Source: Ovis canadensis (lineage: Eukaryota; Chordata; Mammalia; Artiodactyla; Bovidae). Taken from it: 64,000 nt of DNA. The position numbers and the translations under genes are program-made. The stretch is from assembly GCF_042477335.2 (NCBI RefSeq), contig NC_091245.1:110456501-110520500 (forward strand), given 5' to 3'. Positions 45,569 to 58,010 of this stretch are shown here, piece after piece (within the stretch, counting starts at the first letter, position 1; each line of letters opens with the position of its first letter). The notes under the pieces were generated by a model. That model did no database searches. It was not told where the DNA came from and saw only the letters and a program-made list of their open reading frames with translations.

Positions 45569-46147
45569 TGGTTATTCAGTTTTCCATAGTCCTGTCATTT
45601 TTTATTACCGTCAGCGTTATCTTCATAAGAGCCCTAAAGTCAGTTCATTTAAATTCTGACCTTGATTGGGCATTATACATAAGCATGGACTGTTTGGATA
45701 TAAAAATCATATAAGTAACAGATTGAAAGAATTAGTCCACTGGGGAATAGTAGATTTGCATCATAGGTCAGTGTAAATGTGGTTTCACATTTAGGAATCA
45801 GAGGCAGAAGACAAGATAACAGCAAAATTAAATTGGCTATCAGAATGTTAACCAGGAAAGGTTTGCAGATAGACCACATAAACTTGAGAGAATTCATTCA
45901 ACTCCTCGAATCAGCCAGGAAAATCTTCCTGTGAGACCTTGAGTGGTTTTAATGACATTTAAGTGTGATATTTGATTTTGAGTGTTTTGCTTTAGAAAAT
46001 AATGTAACCTCAAGATTGGAAGAATTAATCTTTGAGAATTTTTTCTTTTTTCTGATGCTTGAGCATGTAGAGGATCTCATCCAGTCTTTTCTAGCCTTCT
46101 GAAGAGATTCAACTTCAAGTGAAACAACTGACATTTCTCCAGGATAA
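45569..46147. other. Intergenic DNA, unit B
   Basis: No gene. About 45570-45650 resembles unit A 26360-26450 in outline. The rest is unrecognised. Confidence 0.4.
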
Positions 46148-46853
46148 ATGGTTCAGTTCAGTTCAGTTCAGTCACTCAGTCATGTCCGACTCTTTGCGAC
46201 CCCATGAATCACAGTACGCCAGGCCTCCCTGTCCATCACCAACTCCAAGAGTTCACTCAAACTCACGTGCATCTAGTCAGTGATGTCATCCAGCCATCTC
46301 ATCCTTGGTCGTCCCCTTCTGCTCCTGCCCCCAATCCCTCCCAGCATCAAAGTCTTCTCCAATGAGTCAACTCTTCGCATGAGGTGGCCAAAGTACTGGA
46401 GTTTCAGCTTTAGTGTCATTCCTTCCAAAGAAATCCCCTGGTTGATCTCCAATCAGAATGGACTGATTGGATCTCCTTGCAGTCCAAGGGACTCTCAAGA
46501 GTCTTCTCCAACACCACAGTTCAAAAGCATCAATTCTTCTGCTCTCAGCCTTCTTCACAGTCCAACTCTCACATCCATACATGACCACAGGAAAACCCAT
46601 AGCCTTGACTAGATGGACATTAGTTGGCAAAGTAATGTCTCTGCTTTTGAATATGCTATCTAGGTTGCTCATAACTTTTCTTCCAAGGAGTAAGCGTCTT
46701 TTAATTTCATGGCTGCAATCACCATCTGCAGTGATTTTGGAGCCCAAAACAATTAAATCTGACACTGTTTCCACTGTTTCTCCATATATTTCCAATGGAG
46801 TGTTGGGACCGGATGCCATGATCTTCGTTTTCTGAATGTTGAGCTTTAAGCCA
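46148..46853 (-). mobile_element. BovB LINE, 3' part
   Basis: Begins with 'gttcagttcagttcagtcac', the reversed tail, and reaches the '[15 protein letters not shown]' codons at about 46800-46850. Broken by a frameshift near 46450. Confidence 0.92.
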
Positions 46854-47804
46854 CCACTACTATTTGATGAAATTGCTACATCCTTCACACTCCCAAATAC
46901 AAAAACGCTTCTAATTTGTAGCTTCATTTATGGATCTATAAGACAGATTCTGGGACAGACTTTCCCCATGCTTTGGAGTACTCAGTTGTATACCATCATG
47001 GCTTGCACTAAAACAGTATATAAGGCTGTCTGTTTGCCTTCAGAAAACAATCACTATTATACAAATACTTGCTTATAAGAAGTTCAAATACAAATCCAAG
47101 TCAATACAAAATAATATGCAAAATATTTAGCACTGTAGATAAATGAGTGAAATATATCTTAAAGGTAGCACAAAGAGGGAAAATAGAAGTTGGAGCATTC
47201 CAAGTTTAGGAAATTGTTTATTTTCCTCTCATGTCATCCCCCACCAGCAAAACATGCTCTCTTAATAATACATATCCTGTATTAGAAATGGAGCAAAAGA
47301 AAAGAGCAAGGTGTGATACCTCCATCAAGAGATCTGTGATTTAGCAGATGAGACAATGAAGAATATCTGTTAGAATGTTAGGTGAAAAAAACAGTATTTC
47401 AAGTTTCAACAGCATACAATGATTATTAATATTTGAAAAAACCTGTTACAAGAAATTATTAGAAAGGAATAGGTAAAAAATTGTTTTAAAAATAATTTTA
47501 TAAGTAATTCAAATTTCATTTATCTATATATTCTATATTATGCATACATTTACATGAAATATTATTTTACAAGAAAAAAAATGTGATCCAAAGGTTAGAA
47601 AAAAGTGTTAACAAAAAGAAACAATAGTGTATGGAGAGGGTAAATCAGTGATTCTGTTATTCATGAAATATGTTTAGTAAATGCTTCTTATTTCCCATAC
47701 CTCTTACTGGGCAAAGTTATGAAATGAATAATACATAATCCCTTTCCTCATGATGCTTAATTTGGAGTGTGGGCAATCTATCCCCAAATAGGCATTTATA
47801 AAAG
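46854..47804. repeat. Unit B block matching 28535-29000
   Basis: No gene. 47285-47760 aligns with unit A. 46866-47280 is unrecognised. Confidence 0.55.
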
Positions 47805-48461
47805 AATAGGGACACTTAAATACATGAAAAGATATACATCTTAACTCATAATGACAAATGCAACATTAAACTACATTGAGATACCTTTATCACCTTCAGA
47901 CTGACAAAAATCCAGATGTTTTAAGCACACTTTATTGGGCCAATTGCAGGGAAATAGACATTTTCATACTTTCCTCATAAAAGAACAAAATAGTAAAAAA
48001 ATTTGGAGAAAAATTCGTCAATCTTTATGCAAACTACATAGTTACTTGTGCCTAGCAATCCCACTTCTAGGAATTCATCTTGAATATATGTATATGAAAT
48101 GATATATACACAAGGCTGTTCTTTGTAATTCTGATTGTAATAGCAAGACTAGAACCCATGACCCCTTCAGCACTGGACTGTTTAAATTATGCACACAATG
48201 AACTACTTATTACGTTGAGAAAGGACTTTCTACAGTGATTGAAAAAGGTCTCCAGGGGGCTTAGGAGGATACTCATATTTACTTGTTTTTATGTAAGGAA
48301 ACACTGCAGAGTTTTAGGAAACACAGATGAAAATTGTTTTCTATTGTGAGCAGTGGGGATAGCATGGGACAGATGGACCTGGATTGGAGAAATATTCTTC
48401 TATTGATTTATATACATTCTTAGCAGTTACTTTGATTTTTAATAATGTAGGTATAAATTCC
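47805..48461 (+). repeat. L1 3' relic
   Basis: L1-like phrases ('gtgcctagcaatcccacttctagg', 'ctgttctttgtaattctgattgtaatagcaag') run up to a BovB insertion at 48462. The unit A counterpart ends at 29755. Confidence 0.5.
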
Positions 48462-49927
48462 AGTTGAGCTATTTCAAATCCTGAAAGATGATGCTATGGA
48501 AGTGTTGCACTCAATATGTCAGCAAATTTGGAAAACTCAGCAGTGGCCACAGGACTGGAAAAGGTCAGTTTTCATTCCAATACCATAGAAAGGCAATGCC
48601 AAAGAACGTTCAAACCACCGCACAATTTCACTCATTTCACACGCTAGTAAAGTAATGCTCAAAATCCTCCAAGCCAGGCTTCAGCAAAACATGAACCACG
48701 AACTTCCAGATGTTCAAGCTGGTTTTAGAAAAGGCAGAGGAACCAGAGATCAAATTGCCAACATCCACTGGATCATGGAAAAAGCAAAAAGCAAGAGAGC
48801 TCCAGAAAAACATCTATTTCTGCTTTATTGACTATGCCAAAGCCTTTGACTGTGTGGATCATAATAAACTGTGGAAAATTCTGAAAGAGATGGGAATACC
48901 AGACCACCTGACCTGCCTCTTGAGAAACCTGTATGCAAGTCAGGAAGCAAGTTCAAACTGGACATGGAACAACAGACTGGTTCCAAATAGGAAAAGGAGT
49001 ACGTCAAGGCTGTATACTGACAACCTGTTTATTTAACTTCTATGCAGAGTACATCATGAGAAACACTGAGCTGGAAGAAGCACAAGCTGGAATCAAGATT
49101 GCTGGGAGAAATATCCATAACCTCAGATATGCAGATGACACCACCCTTATGGCAGAAAGTGAAGAGGAACTAAAAAGCCTCTTGATGAAAGTGAAAGAGG
49201 AGAGTGAAAATGTTGGCTTAAAGCTCAACATTCAGAAACCGAAGATCATGGCATCTGGTCCCATCACTTCATGGGAAAAAATGGGAAACAGTGGCAACAG
49301 TGTCAGACTTTATTCTTGGGGGCTCCTAAACAGTGTCAGACTTTATTTTGGGGGGCTTAAGATGGTGGCTGCAGCTGTGAAATTAAAAGACATTTACTCC
49401 TTGGAAGGAAAGTTATGACCAACCTTGATAGCATATTGAAAAGCAGAGACATTACTTAGCCAACAAAGGTCCATCTAGTCAAGGCTATGGTTTTTCCTGT
49501 GGTCATGTATGGATGTGAGAGTTGGACTGTGAAGAAAGCTGAGTGCTGAAGAATTGATGGTTTTGAACTGTGATGTTGGAGAAGACTCTTGAGAGTCCTT
49601 TGGACTGCAAGGAGATCCAACCAGTCCATTCTGAAGGAGATCAGCCCAGGGATTTCTTTGGAAGGAATGATGCTAAAGCTGAAACTCCAGTACCTTGGCC
49701 ACCTCATGTGAAGGGTTGACTCATTGGAAAAGACTCTGATGCTGGGAGGGATTGGGGGCAGGAGGAAAAGGGGACGACCGAGGATGAGATGGCTGGATGG
49801 CATCACTGACTCAATGGACGTTAGTCTGAGTGAACTCTGGGAGTTGGTGAAGGACAGGGAGGCCTGGCAGGCTGTGATTCATGGGGTTGCAAAGAGTCAG
49901 ACACGACTGAGCAACTGAACTGAACTG
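48462..49927 (+). mobile_element. BovB LINE, RT to 3' end, broken
   Basis: Starts mid RT ('ttccagttgagctatttc'). FIDYAKAFDCVDH lies at about 48824-48862 and [10 protein letters not shown] at about 49128-49155. It carries a local duplication at about 49289-49357, several stops, and ends in ACTGA repeats at about 49915. Confidence 0.92.
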
Positions 49928-50310
49928 TACTAATTCTTAAAATAAATGTGAATACAGTGAATAGTGCAATCCCACATCCTGGTTTGCTCAAGTGAATTCT
50001 GGTTAATGCCTGTTGTTCAGGATAATTAATAATAGTGCCCTACTTTATTCCTAAAAATATGTGGGCTTTACTTTCATGATAAACTACACATACATCCTAT
50101 GTGATAGAATGCTAACTTTGATACTCCTTCAAAGTTTGCAATCAGAGTTATCATATATATCATTTCAGTCTGTCTAGAGTAACAAACTGCTACGAACATG
50201 GCAAAAGGAAGGAGGCAAAGAGTTGGCCCTGAGGCATTCACCCCAGTGTGTCACTTTCATGCATTGCTTCCTACTTCTTTTCACATCTTAGCAGATTTTA
50301 AAAAGTGTTG
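49928..50310. other. Intergenic DNA
   Basis: No gene or named repeat seen. Confidence 0.4.
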
Positions 50311-50612
50311 ATAAGTCTGCAGAGAAGGCAATGGCAGCCCACTCAGTACTCTCGCCGGAAAACTCCCATGGACAGAGGAGCCTGGTAGGCTGCCGTCCAT
50401 GGGGTCTCTGAGGGTTGGACATGACTGAGTGACTTCACTTTCACTTTTCACTTTCATGCATTGGAGAAGGAAATGGCAAGCCACTCCAGTGTTCTTGCCT
50501 GGAGAATCCCAGGGACAGTGGAGCCTGGTGGGCTGCCATCTATGGGGTTGCACAGAGTCAGACATGACTGAACGACTGAACTGAACTGAACTGAACTGAA
50601 CTGAACTGAATA
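50311..50612 (+). repeat. BOV-A2 SINE with (CTGAA)n tail
   Basis: Two Bov-A monomers joined by 'ttcactttcacttttcac'. It ends in about seven CTGAA units (50575-50609). Confidence 0.92.
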
Positions 50613-51084
50613 AGTCTGCTTAAGAGCAAACTGTTCAAAGTCTGTATCTTATCACTCAAATTGTCAGGTGGAGGGAGATGGGCAGTTCAACCCACCTATT
50701 ACCTATGTTTGTTGGGAAACTAAAGACAGTCTGAAAAGAAGGACCTCAGAAGGTTTGAGAGCATATGAGGTTGTGCAGTAAAAGAGAAGATGATTTTGAA
50801 GCACAGAACTGATCTAAAAAAGAGGAATGACCCCTGGTAAGCTTACAGAAAGAAACAATCTCTATCATCTTATTTGCTCCTTAAAGAGTCCATCTGTTCA
50901 GTCATCCATTCATTCTTTTCTTCACTTATTCATAAATTTAAGAATATACCAGGTACCATATCAGAAATCAGTGGTGAAATACATGCTTCTTTGAATTATA
51001 AGATGTATCTACAACAGGATTGTAAGCCCTCAAGCTCATTACACAGTATTGATTAATGTGACCCAAGATATTGCTAGTGATTCT
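50613..51084. repeat. Unit B block matching 32555-33130
   Basis: No gene. Ordered homology with unit A ('ttgggaaact', 'aagccc...aggctca' counterparts). Interrupted at 51085 by a SINE. Confidence 0.55.
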
Positions 51085-51418
51085 TTTTCTTTTTTAAAAT
51101 GTTATTTATTTAGTTTTGGTTGTGCTGGGTCTTTATTGCTGCTCAGGCTTTTCTCAGGTTGAAGCAAGCAGGGGCTACTCTCTAGTTGGGGTGCATGGGC
51201 TTCTCATTGCAGAGGCTTTTCTGGCTGTGGAGCAGAGGCTCTAGGGCGCATGGACTCAATAGTTGCAGCCCCTGGGCTCTAGAGCACAGGCTTAATAGTT
51301 GTGGCACATGGGCTTAGTTGCTCTGTGGCGTGTATGATCTTCCCAGGCCAGAAATCAAACCCGCATCTCCTACATTGGCAGGCTGATTCTTTACCACTGA
51401 GCCTCCAGGGAATCCCCA
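51085..51418 (-). repeat. CHR-type SINE
   Basis: Reversed tRNA-derived SINE: 'ggttgtgctgggtctttattgctgc', 'ttagttgctctgtggcgtg' and 'ttctttaccactgagcctccagggaatccc'. The flank 'attgctagtgattc' is repeated on both sides (51070-51083 and 51418-51431), a target-site duplication. Confidence 0.88.
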
Positions 51419-51835
51419 TTGCTAGTGATTCATTTCAACTGCCACCTGGTAATGTGCTGACCAAATAATATTTTGCTGCAACCCATGACCACCCCAATAA
51501 AGACAAGTTGAGATAACTTTGGGGTAGGAGAAAAGAAAGAGTGGGAAGAGGATAAGGGGCCCAAAGCCATGTATTGAGGGATAATATAAATTTCACAAGG
51601 GCTAGGAGAAACACATAGGATGTTCTAGGGTGATTTTGGACACCTAAGCCCAAGGACAATGCTCAGTTTGAATTATTATCAGTTCTATTGACCTACACAT
51701 GTGACAAAAATGTGAGATATGTGTAAAATCAAGCAAGCTTAAGGGAATAAATTCCCACTGCAGAAATTTATGTGGTGAATTTGTAGTAATAATGACTATC
51801 TCATATGTAATATTTACTATTCTCTTTGCTGAGAA
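51419..51835. repeat. Unit B block matching 33140-33510
   Basis: No gene. 'attcccactgcagaaattta' at about 51747 and 'gtagtaataatgac' match unit A 33466-33510. The right edge is cut by BovB. Confidence 0.55.
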
Positions 51836-52000
51836 GAGGGCCACAGAAGAGGAGATGGCTGGATGCCATCACTGACTCATTGGACATGAGTTTAAGCAAA
51901 CTCCAGGAGATAGTGAAGGACAGGGAAGCCTGGCATGCTATAGTCCATGAGTCACAAACAGTCAGACACGACTTTGTGGCTGAGCAGCAACAACAGTCCT
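51836..52000 (+). mobile_element. BovB LINE, extreme 3' end
   Basis: 'gagatggctggatgccatcactgactcattgg' through 'gctgagcagcaacaacagtc'. It interrupts the MIR shared with unit A. Confidence 0.88.
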
Positions 52001-52364
52001 CAAAAGAATTCTTAAATGAGGGACTACTCCCTGATCATTTTACAGATAGGGGAGTCTTTTACATATGGAAAATAGGAAAGTTAAGTGAATTGTTTAAGAT
52101 CATGAATAAAGAAAGTGGTAGAGATGACTGAATTCAGGAACCAAGCTTCAAAGTCCCTGGCCCTGCCCCTAAAATAATAAAGCTTTTTATTATTCACAGA
52201 GTAACTCAAGTATCAAGAACACTGAAGCATTGATCACTTTAAATGTTTTGTTTCCTTTAATCTTTATAGAACTGTGTGATGATCATTATAAATATTTTTC
52301 TTAAAAAAATCAAGGAAACAGTTGCTCAGGCAGAGGTTATTTTTTTTTTAATTTGGAATCATAT

Positions 52365-52562
52365 AGGTGGCACTAGTGGTAAAGATCCTGCATGCCAATT
52401 CAGGAGTCACAAGAGGTGTGGATTTGGTCTCTGGGTCGGGGCAATACCTTGGAAGAGGGCATGACAACCCACTCCAGTAATCTTGCCCAGAGAATCCCAT
52501 GATCAGAGGAGCCTGGTGGGCTACAGTCCATGGGTTGCAAAGAACTGGACATGATTGAAGCA
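52365..52562 (+). repeat. Bov-tA SINE
   Basis: 'aggtggcactagtggtaaagatcctgcatgcc' head, typical body, and tail 'ctggacatgattgaagcatcttagcaggc'. Confidence 0.88.
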
Positions 52563-52633
52563 TCTTAGCAGGCAGCAGGCATATAACCAAAAAGGGATCT
52601 GGGCCAACACTTTTTCCTCTTTGTTCTGTGTGT

Positions 52634-53832
52634 TTGCCTTTTCATACTGTGCATGGGGTTCTCAAGGCAGGAATACTGAATGGTTTGCCAACGCCTTCTC
52701 CAGTGGACCACGTTTTGTCAGAACTCTCCACCATGACCCGTCCATCTTGGGTGGCCCTACATGGCATGGCTCATAGTTTCACTGAGTTAGACAAGGCTGT
52801 GATCTATGTGATCAGTTTGATTAGTTTTCTGAGATTGTGGTTTTCATTCTGTCTGCCCTTTGATGGAAAAGATGAGAGGCTTGTATGGAAGAAACTGACT
52901 GTGGGGGAATCTGGATCTTGTTCTGGGGGTGGGGCCATGCTCAGTAAATCTTTAATTTTCTGTTGATGGGAAGGGCTGTGTTCCCTCCCTGTTGTTTGGC
53001 CTGAGGCCAAACTATAGTAGGGGTAAGGGTAAAGAACTTATGCCCACATTGTTTTATTCAGTGCCCCTGACCCTGTAGCAGGCCTCTGTCAACCCATGCC
53101 TTCACCAGAGACTCCTGGTAATTCACAGGCAAGTCTGGGTCAGTCTCTTGTGGGGACACTGCTGCTTTCTCCTGGGTCCTGGTGCACACAAGGTTCTTTT
53201 TGTGCTGTCCAAGAATCTGTTTCCCCAGTCAGTGACATAACAGTGACAGAGTTTATTTTCTTGGGCTCCAAAATTACTGCAGATGGTGACTCCTGCAGTA
53301 AAATTAAGACACACTTGCTCTTTAGAAGAAAAGCTATGACCAACCTAGACAGCATATTAAAAAGCAGAGACATTACTTTGCCAACAAAGGTCCATCTAGT
53401 TAAAGATATGGTTTTTCCGTTAGTCATGTATGATGTGAGAACTGGACCATCAAAAAAGATGAGCACTGAAGAATTGATGCTTTTCAACTGTGGTGCTGGA
53501 GAAGACTTAGAGTCCCTTGGACAGCAAGGAGATCAAGCCAGTCAACCCTAAAGGAAATTAGTCTTGAATATTCACTGGAAGGACTGATGCTGAAGCTGAA
53601 ACTCCAATACTTTGGCCACCTGATGCAAAGAACTGATTCATTGGAAAAAATCCTGATGCTGGGAAAGATTGAAGGGGACAACAGAGGATGAGATGGTTGG
53701 ATGGCATCACCAACTCAGTGGACATGAATTTGAGCACGCTCCAGTAGTTGGTGATGGACAGGGAAGCCTGGCATGCTGCAGTCCGTGGGGTTGCCAAGAG
53801 CTAGACATGACTGAGTGACTGAACTGAACTCT
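52634..53832. mobile_element. BovB LINE with inverted 5' part (twin-priming form)
   Basis: 52634-53222 is BovB 5' (leader/endonuclease side) sequence in minus orientation. About 53247-53832 is the BovB 3' part in plus orientation, ending 'actgaactgaactc'. The two abut head to head at about 53222-53246, the expected product of twin priming during target-primed reverse transcription. Confidence 0.8.
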
Positions 53833-55164
53833 GTGTGTTGTGTCTTACCTGCTTCGGTTGAATTTGGATCTTGCTTTTTTTAAGAAGTGGTGTAATTGTG
53901 GAATTAAAACTCTCTAAACAGGAAGGAATATGGGCAGTCACCGACTGCTTACTCTCATTTGGCAGAGAGTGAGAATGAGGCTGAGGAAGTCTTTTCCACT
54001 GTGGTGGGTCAGGGGGTGAATTCATGTCCAGGAACTTATTTAATTTCCTTCTTGCATAAGAACAGTTAAAACCAATTTTATAAAGAACATTCACAATCCA
54101 TACAGTGACCTGATTCTGCCAAGCTCTGGTCTTCTCTTAGTCCCTAATAAGCTGTGCATTTTTGATAGCCCATCATCTCCTCAGCCTCCAGCTCTCTCAT
54201 CTGAAAAAAAATGAGAAGAAACTGAATCATCTCATCAAAGTAACTGTTTGAGGAGCCAGGATAGAAAAGAGGGGACAGGGAGTGACCAGAGCTTTGGGTC
54301 CTCATTTCTGCTTCCTATTTCAGTCTGTCTTATACTTGGTACTCTTTGGCTTTATGCATTACAGTTCTGATATTGTTTGCTTGAAAATATGGGACTAGAT
54401 GATTTTCTGATGTCTCTTTGATATTTCAAGAGTGCCAGGTCTGTCTCTGGCTAGGGTTACACAGGAATTGATGAACAAATGTGAAGAATTAAAAAGAATT
54501 CCTCATTCCAGCACATCTGCCTGCCTTTGGCAGACATGGACCAGGGTGCATTCTGAACAAGTGGAATAATTGAGTGCCTTTATCAAAAGAGTCAACAAGA
54601 CTAGTGCCTCAGCATATGGATTGAGGTCCAGGAATCAAGGCCTGGATGACATTATAATTTAACTAAAAGATTCTGTGAATGGTGAGAGGCAGAGCAGATG
54701 GGGAAACTGGGGGAGGATCTGAGACCCCTGATATACTAACGAATCTTCTGTTTCTGCTGTTTCACACAGAAAATGGATACTTTAAGAGACTAAGGATGAG
54801 TGTTTTGGTAGATCCAGATGCCACAGTTCAGGGAAAGTAAAGTTGGGGCAGTAATGACCTCTACCATTTTCTGAGTCTCTCTATAATTTCATCTCCCATT
54901 TATTCCCCCTTATATGTGTGCCTTTCCATCTGTTGCTAATTATTAAACCCATCTCCCTACCTATCCTTTATATAAAATATTCTCCTCTTTCTCCCCTCAC
55001 TTAGATGTGATCATTAGACCTATCATTTTTGGTAAATGATCCTAAACTAGCTACATAGACTTTCTGAGCCTCGGTTGCCTCATGCAGTGTAAGTTATATA
55101 TCCATTATAGTGGGCACTCACTGAATAGTATTACTGCTATTACTACTAATGTGTTGGTGGTAAA
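53833..55164. repeat. End of unit B, then unique intergenic DNA
   Basis: No gene. 53850-54345 matches unit A 41045-41705 in order. Beyond about 54400 I see no duplicate in this window. Confidence 0.5.
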
Positions 55165-55382
55165 TATATGTGCTGTGCTTAGTCACTCAGTCATGTCCAA
55201 CTCTTTGTGATGCCATGGACTGTAGCCCACCAGGCTCCTCTGTCCATGGGGATTCTCCAGGCAAGAATACTGGGGTGGGTTGTCATGCCCTCCTCCAGGG
55301 GATCTTCCCAATCCAGGGATTGAACCCAGGTCTCCCGCACTGCAGGCAGATTCTTTACCAGCTGAGCCATAAGGGAAGCCCT
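55165..55382 (-). repeat. Bov-tA SINE
   Basis: Reversed, well preserved: 'tgtgctgtgcttagtcactcagtcatgtcc' to 'ttctttaccagctgagccataagggaagccc'. Confidence 0.93.
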
Positions 55383-56971
55383 ATAAGGACTAGAAAGCCC
55401 TCTAACAGCGAGGTCAGTCTCTGTACCAGATAGGTTTCAAGCATCTATTTAAAAAACAGAGAATAATAATATTTAACCTGTCCAGCCTTGCCTCAGTGGG
55501 GAGGCACTGCTGAAATGTGAGAGTGCATGGTAAATGTGAAGAGCTGTACCAGTGTGCACAGTCTGTTGGAATTCTGTATGTGGGAGGAGTCCAGATGACA
55601 TGGACACCTGCTCAGAGGCTCAACAGCACAAGCTGAGCCTGGAAATCTTTGAGAGGTGTGTCCAAACAAGTCTCACATTCCCCTCGTTCTGAGTTAGGTC
55701 TCAGGCAGCTGTACTGAACTTTCATATCCTTAAAGAGCCCAGATCTTTCCTTCCACTTCCCTTTGGTCAAAAAGAGGAGCCTTGCCCATTGCTGAATTAT
55801 TACTGCTGCATACTCCTTGTTTGAAGGACCTGGATACTGAGATTCCCTTAGGGGAAGCATGAGAGCCAGATCTATGCAGCTAAGGAAATCCTCCCACAAA
55901 ACTTTTCTTCTGAACAACTCAGGGGAACAGAGCAATGTGCTAACTAGTTTTTTAATGAGAAGACAAATGAGGAGCAGTTTAGTTGAACTGGGGAAACCAG
56001 AGAGTGAGGCTAGGGAACTATTCCCAGGAGAGGCTGTGCATGCTTAATGAAGCTGAGCCTCAACTTCAGTGATTATCAGCATTTTTCTCAGCAGAGACCT
56101 CTCCCTGCCTGAGTGGGGGATCTGGGAGCTTTGGGGGAGGCCCCAGTTTTCTCCTCTTACTTTCCTCAGTTAATAACTAATTGCAAAGGTGAGTATGCAG
56201 AGCAGGAAGTAAAAAAAAGCAGCTCTAGAAAACAGTCCTCCTAGGAATCCTTTCTCCAGGCCTGTGGGGAGACACCAGCCTCCCAGCTTTGTCTGAACCA
56301 TGCAGAAGGGCATGTGTTCCCTCCACTCATAGGAGGTCCTGTGGACATATAGTGGGATTCAGGAGGCCTGAGCTTTAATCGGGGCTCTGTCACTAACTAA
56401 CTCTGACCCAAAGTGGGTCACACACATTTCCTGACCTATACTAAAATATGGAAATTGGACTTCATGAATTGCTTGGTTTCTTTGAGCTGTAACTTTATGA
56501 ATTATGATAAATGATGTGGTTTTCATTCTGATACCCAGGGTAACAGCATCAAGAAACAAGAGTGTAGTAGCCTCACTTCTGCTTTAAAAAAAAAAAAAAA
56601 AAAAAGTTTATTGAGTGTAGAGGAAGTAAAGGGAGAAGTGAGAATATAAGAGAAAGATAAATATAAGCCCCAAGAGATACCACACCCCAACAGAAGAGGG
56701 GTGTATACCATCTAGGTTCAAACAAAGGAATGTGTTGCCACACTTACTTGCCACTTTCATAACAATTTTTAAACTCTCATTTCCTGTTTTGGGGGAAAAA
56801 AAAATTTCATTTTCTTTCAGGAAAAAAAATGAAGCAGTTCTAATCATCTGCCTGTCTGCACATCTCTGCTTGTTTACAGACCTATAGACACATATATGGC
56901 ACTATAACTCTCAGACAGCACCAAAAAATCAGAATTACAAGTACAATTTTCAGTGTTGGTAATCATATAAA
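55383..56971. other. Intergenic DNA
   Basis: Contains the doubtful ORF at 55612-55935, a poly(A) run at 56586-56605 and A-rich spots near 56800 and 56825. No gene is called. Confidence 0.45.
55612..55935 (-). other. Unidentified 107-codon ORF
   Basis: The translation has balanced composition and an IQ-like stretch (YAAVIIQQWARLLF) but no family I recognise. No exon signals were identified and the N-terminus is arbitrary. It might be a decayed exon or retrocopy, or chance. Confidence 0.15.
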
Positions 56972-57195
56972 GGGGCTTCCCAGGTGGTGCTAGTGATAAA
57001 GAACCTACTTGCCAGTGCAGGAGACATGAGACCCGGGTTTGATTCTTGGTTTGGAAAGATCCCCTCGAGAAGGGCATGGCAACCCACTCCAGTATTCTTG
57101 CCTGGATAATCCCATGGACAGAGGAGACTGGAGGGCTATAGCCCATGGGGTCACACGGAGATGAACATGACTGAAGTGACAGCACGCATGCATGC
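56972..57195 (+). repeat. Bov-tA SINE
   Basis: 'gcttcccaggtggtgctagtgataaagaacc' head, body, and tail with (GCAT)n at 57185-57199. Confidence 0.92.
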
Positions 57196-57239
57196 ATGCA
57201 ATCGTATAAAGAATGGCATTCTAACATGTATACTATCAT

Positions 57240-57418
57240 GTAAGAATTGAATCGCCAGTCTATGTCTGACACAGGATACAGCATGCTTGGGGCTGGTGCA
57301 TGGGGATGACCCACAGAGATGTTATGGGGAGGGAGGTGGGAGGGGGGTTCATGTTTGGGAACACATGTAAGAATTAAAGATTTTAAAATTAAAAAAATAA
57401 AAAAATTAAAAAAAAAAG
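57240..57418 (+). mobile_element. Ruminant L1 3' end
   Basis: Matches the cattle L1 3' UTR ('ggatacagcatgcttggggctggtgcatgggg', 'gggagggaggtgggagg', 'gggaacacatgtaag') and ends in an A-rich tail at 57385-57418. Strongly 5'-truncated. Confidence 0.8.
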
Positions 57419-57593
57419 AACACACAGTAAGAAAACCCTGGGTTTGAACCAACAGTTGTAAAATAACAATCACAAAGCAGCAGTTCTAAAATACAGTACA
57501 GTTTAGCTAACCCCATTTTGCCTCATTTGCAAAACTAAAATGTTAATCGCAGCTATCTTTCAGGTTGTTGGGAGACAATTTATGTTGGAAGGC

Positions 57594-57870
57594 TGCTGCT
57601 TCTGCTAAGTCGCTTCAGTCATATCCGACCCTGTGCAACCCCATAGACGGCAGCCCACCAGGCTCCCCCTTCCTGGGATTCTCCAGGCAAGAACACTGGA
57701 GTGGGTTGCCATTTCCTTCTCCAATGCATGAAAGTGGAAAGTGAAAGTGAAGTCTCTCAGTCGTGTCGGACTCTTAGCGACCCCATGGACTGCAGCCCAC
57801 CAGGCTCCTCCGTCCATGGGATTTTCCAGGTAAGAGTGTTGGAGTGGAGTGCCATTGCCTTCTCCGATGT
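57594..57870 (-). repeat. BOV-A2 SINE
   Basis: Reversed dimer from 'gctgctgcttctgctaagtcgcttcagtc' to 'ttgccattgccttctccgatg'. Flanking 'tgttggaa' at 57582-57589 and 57868-57875 is a short target duplication. Confidence 0.92.
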
Positions 57871-58010
57871 TGGAATGCAGTAAGTGCTAAAAAATAAAAT
57901 AAAACTTTGTTGATTGCTATTATTATCAGCATTATAGTTACATGTTTAATACCTAATAGAACCAAGGAGATGATTAAAATTCACCAGAGGAATTCAACAA
58001 ATTCCTCTGG

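Noticed and set aside
50575-50612. CRISPR-like short regular repeats
   Set aside because: CTGAA pentamers are the normal tail of BOV-A2/BovB; there are no spacers and the genome is mammalian.
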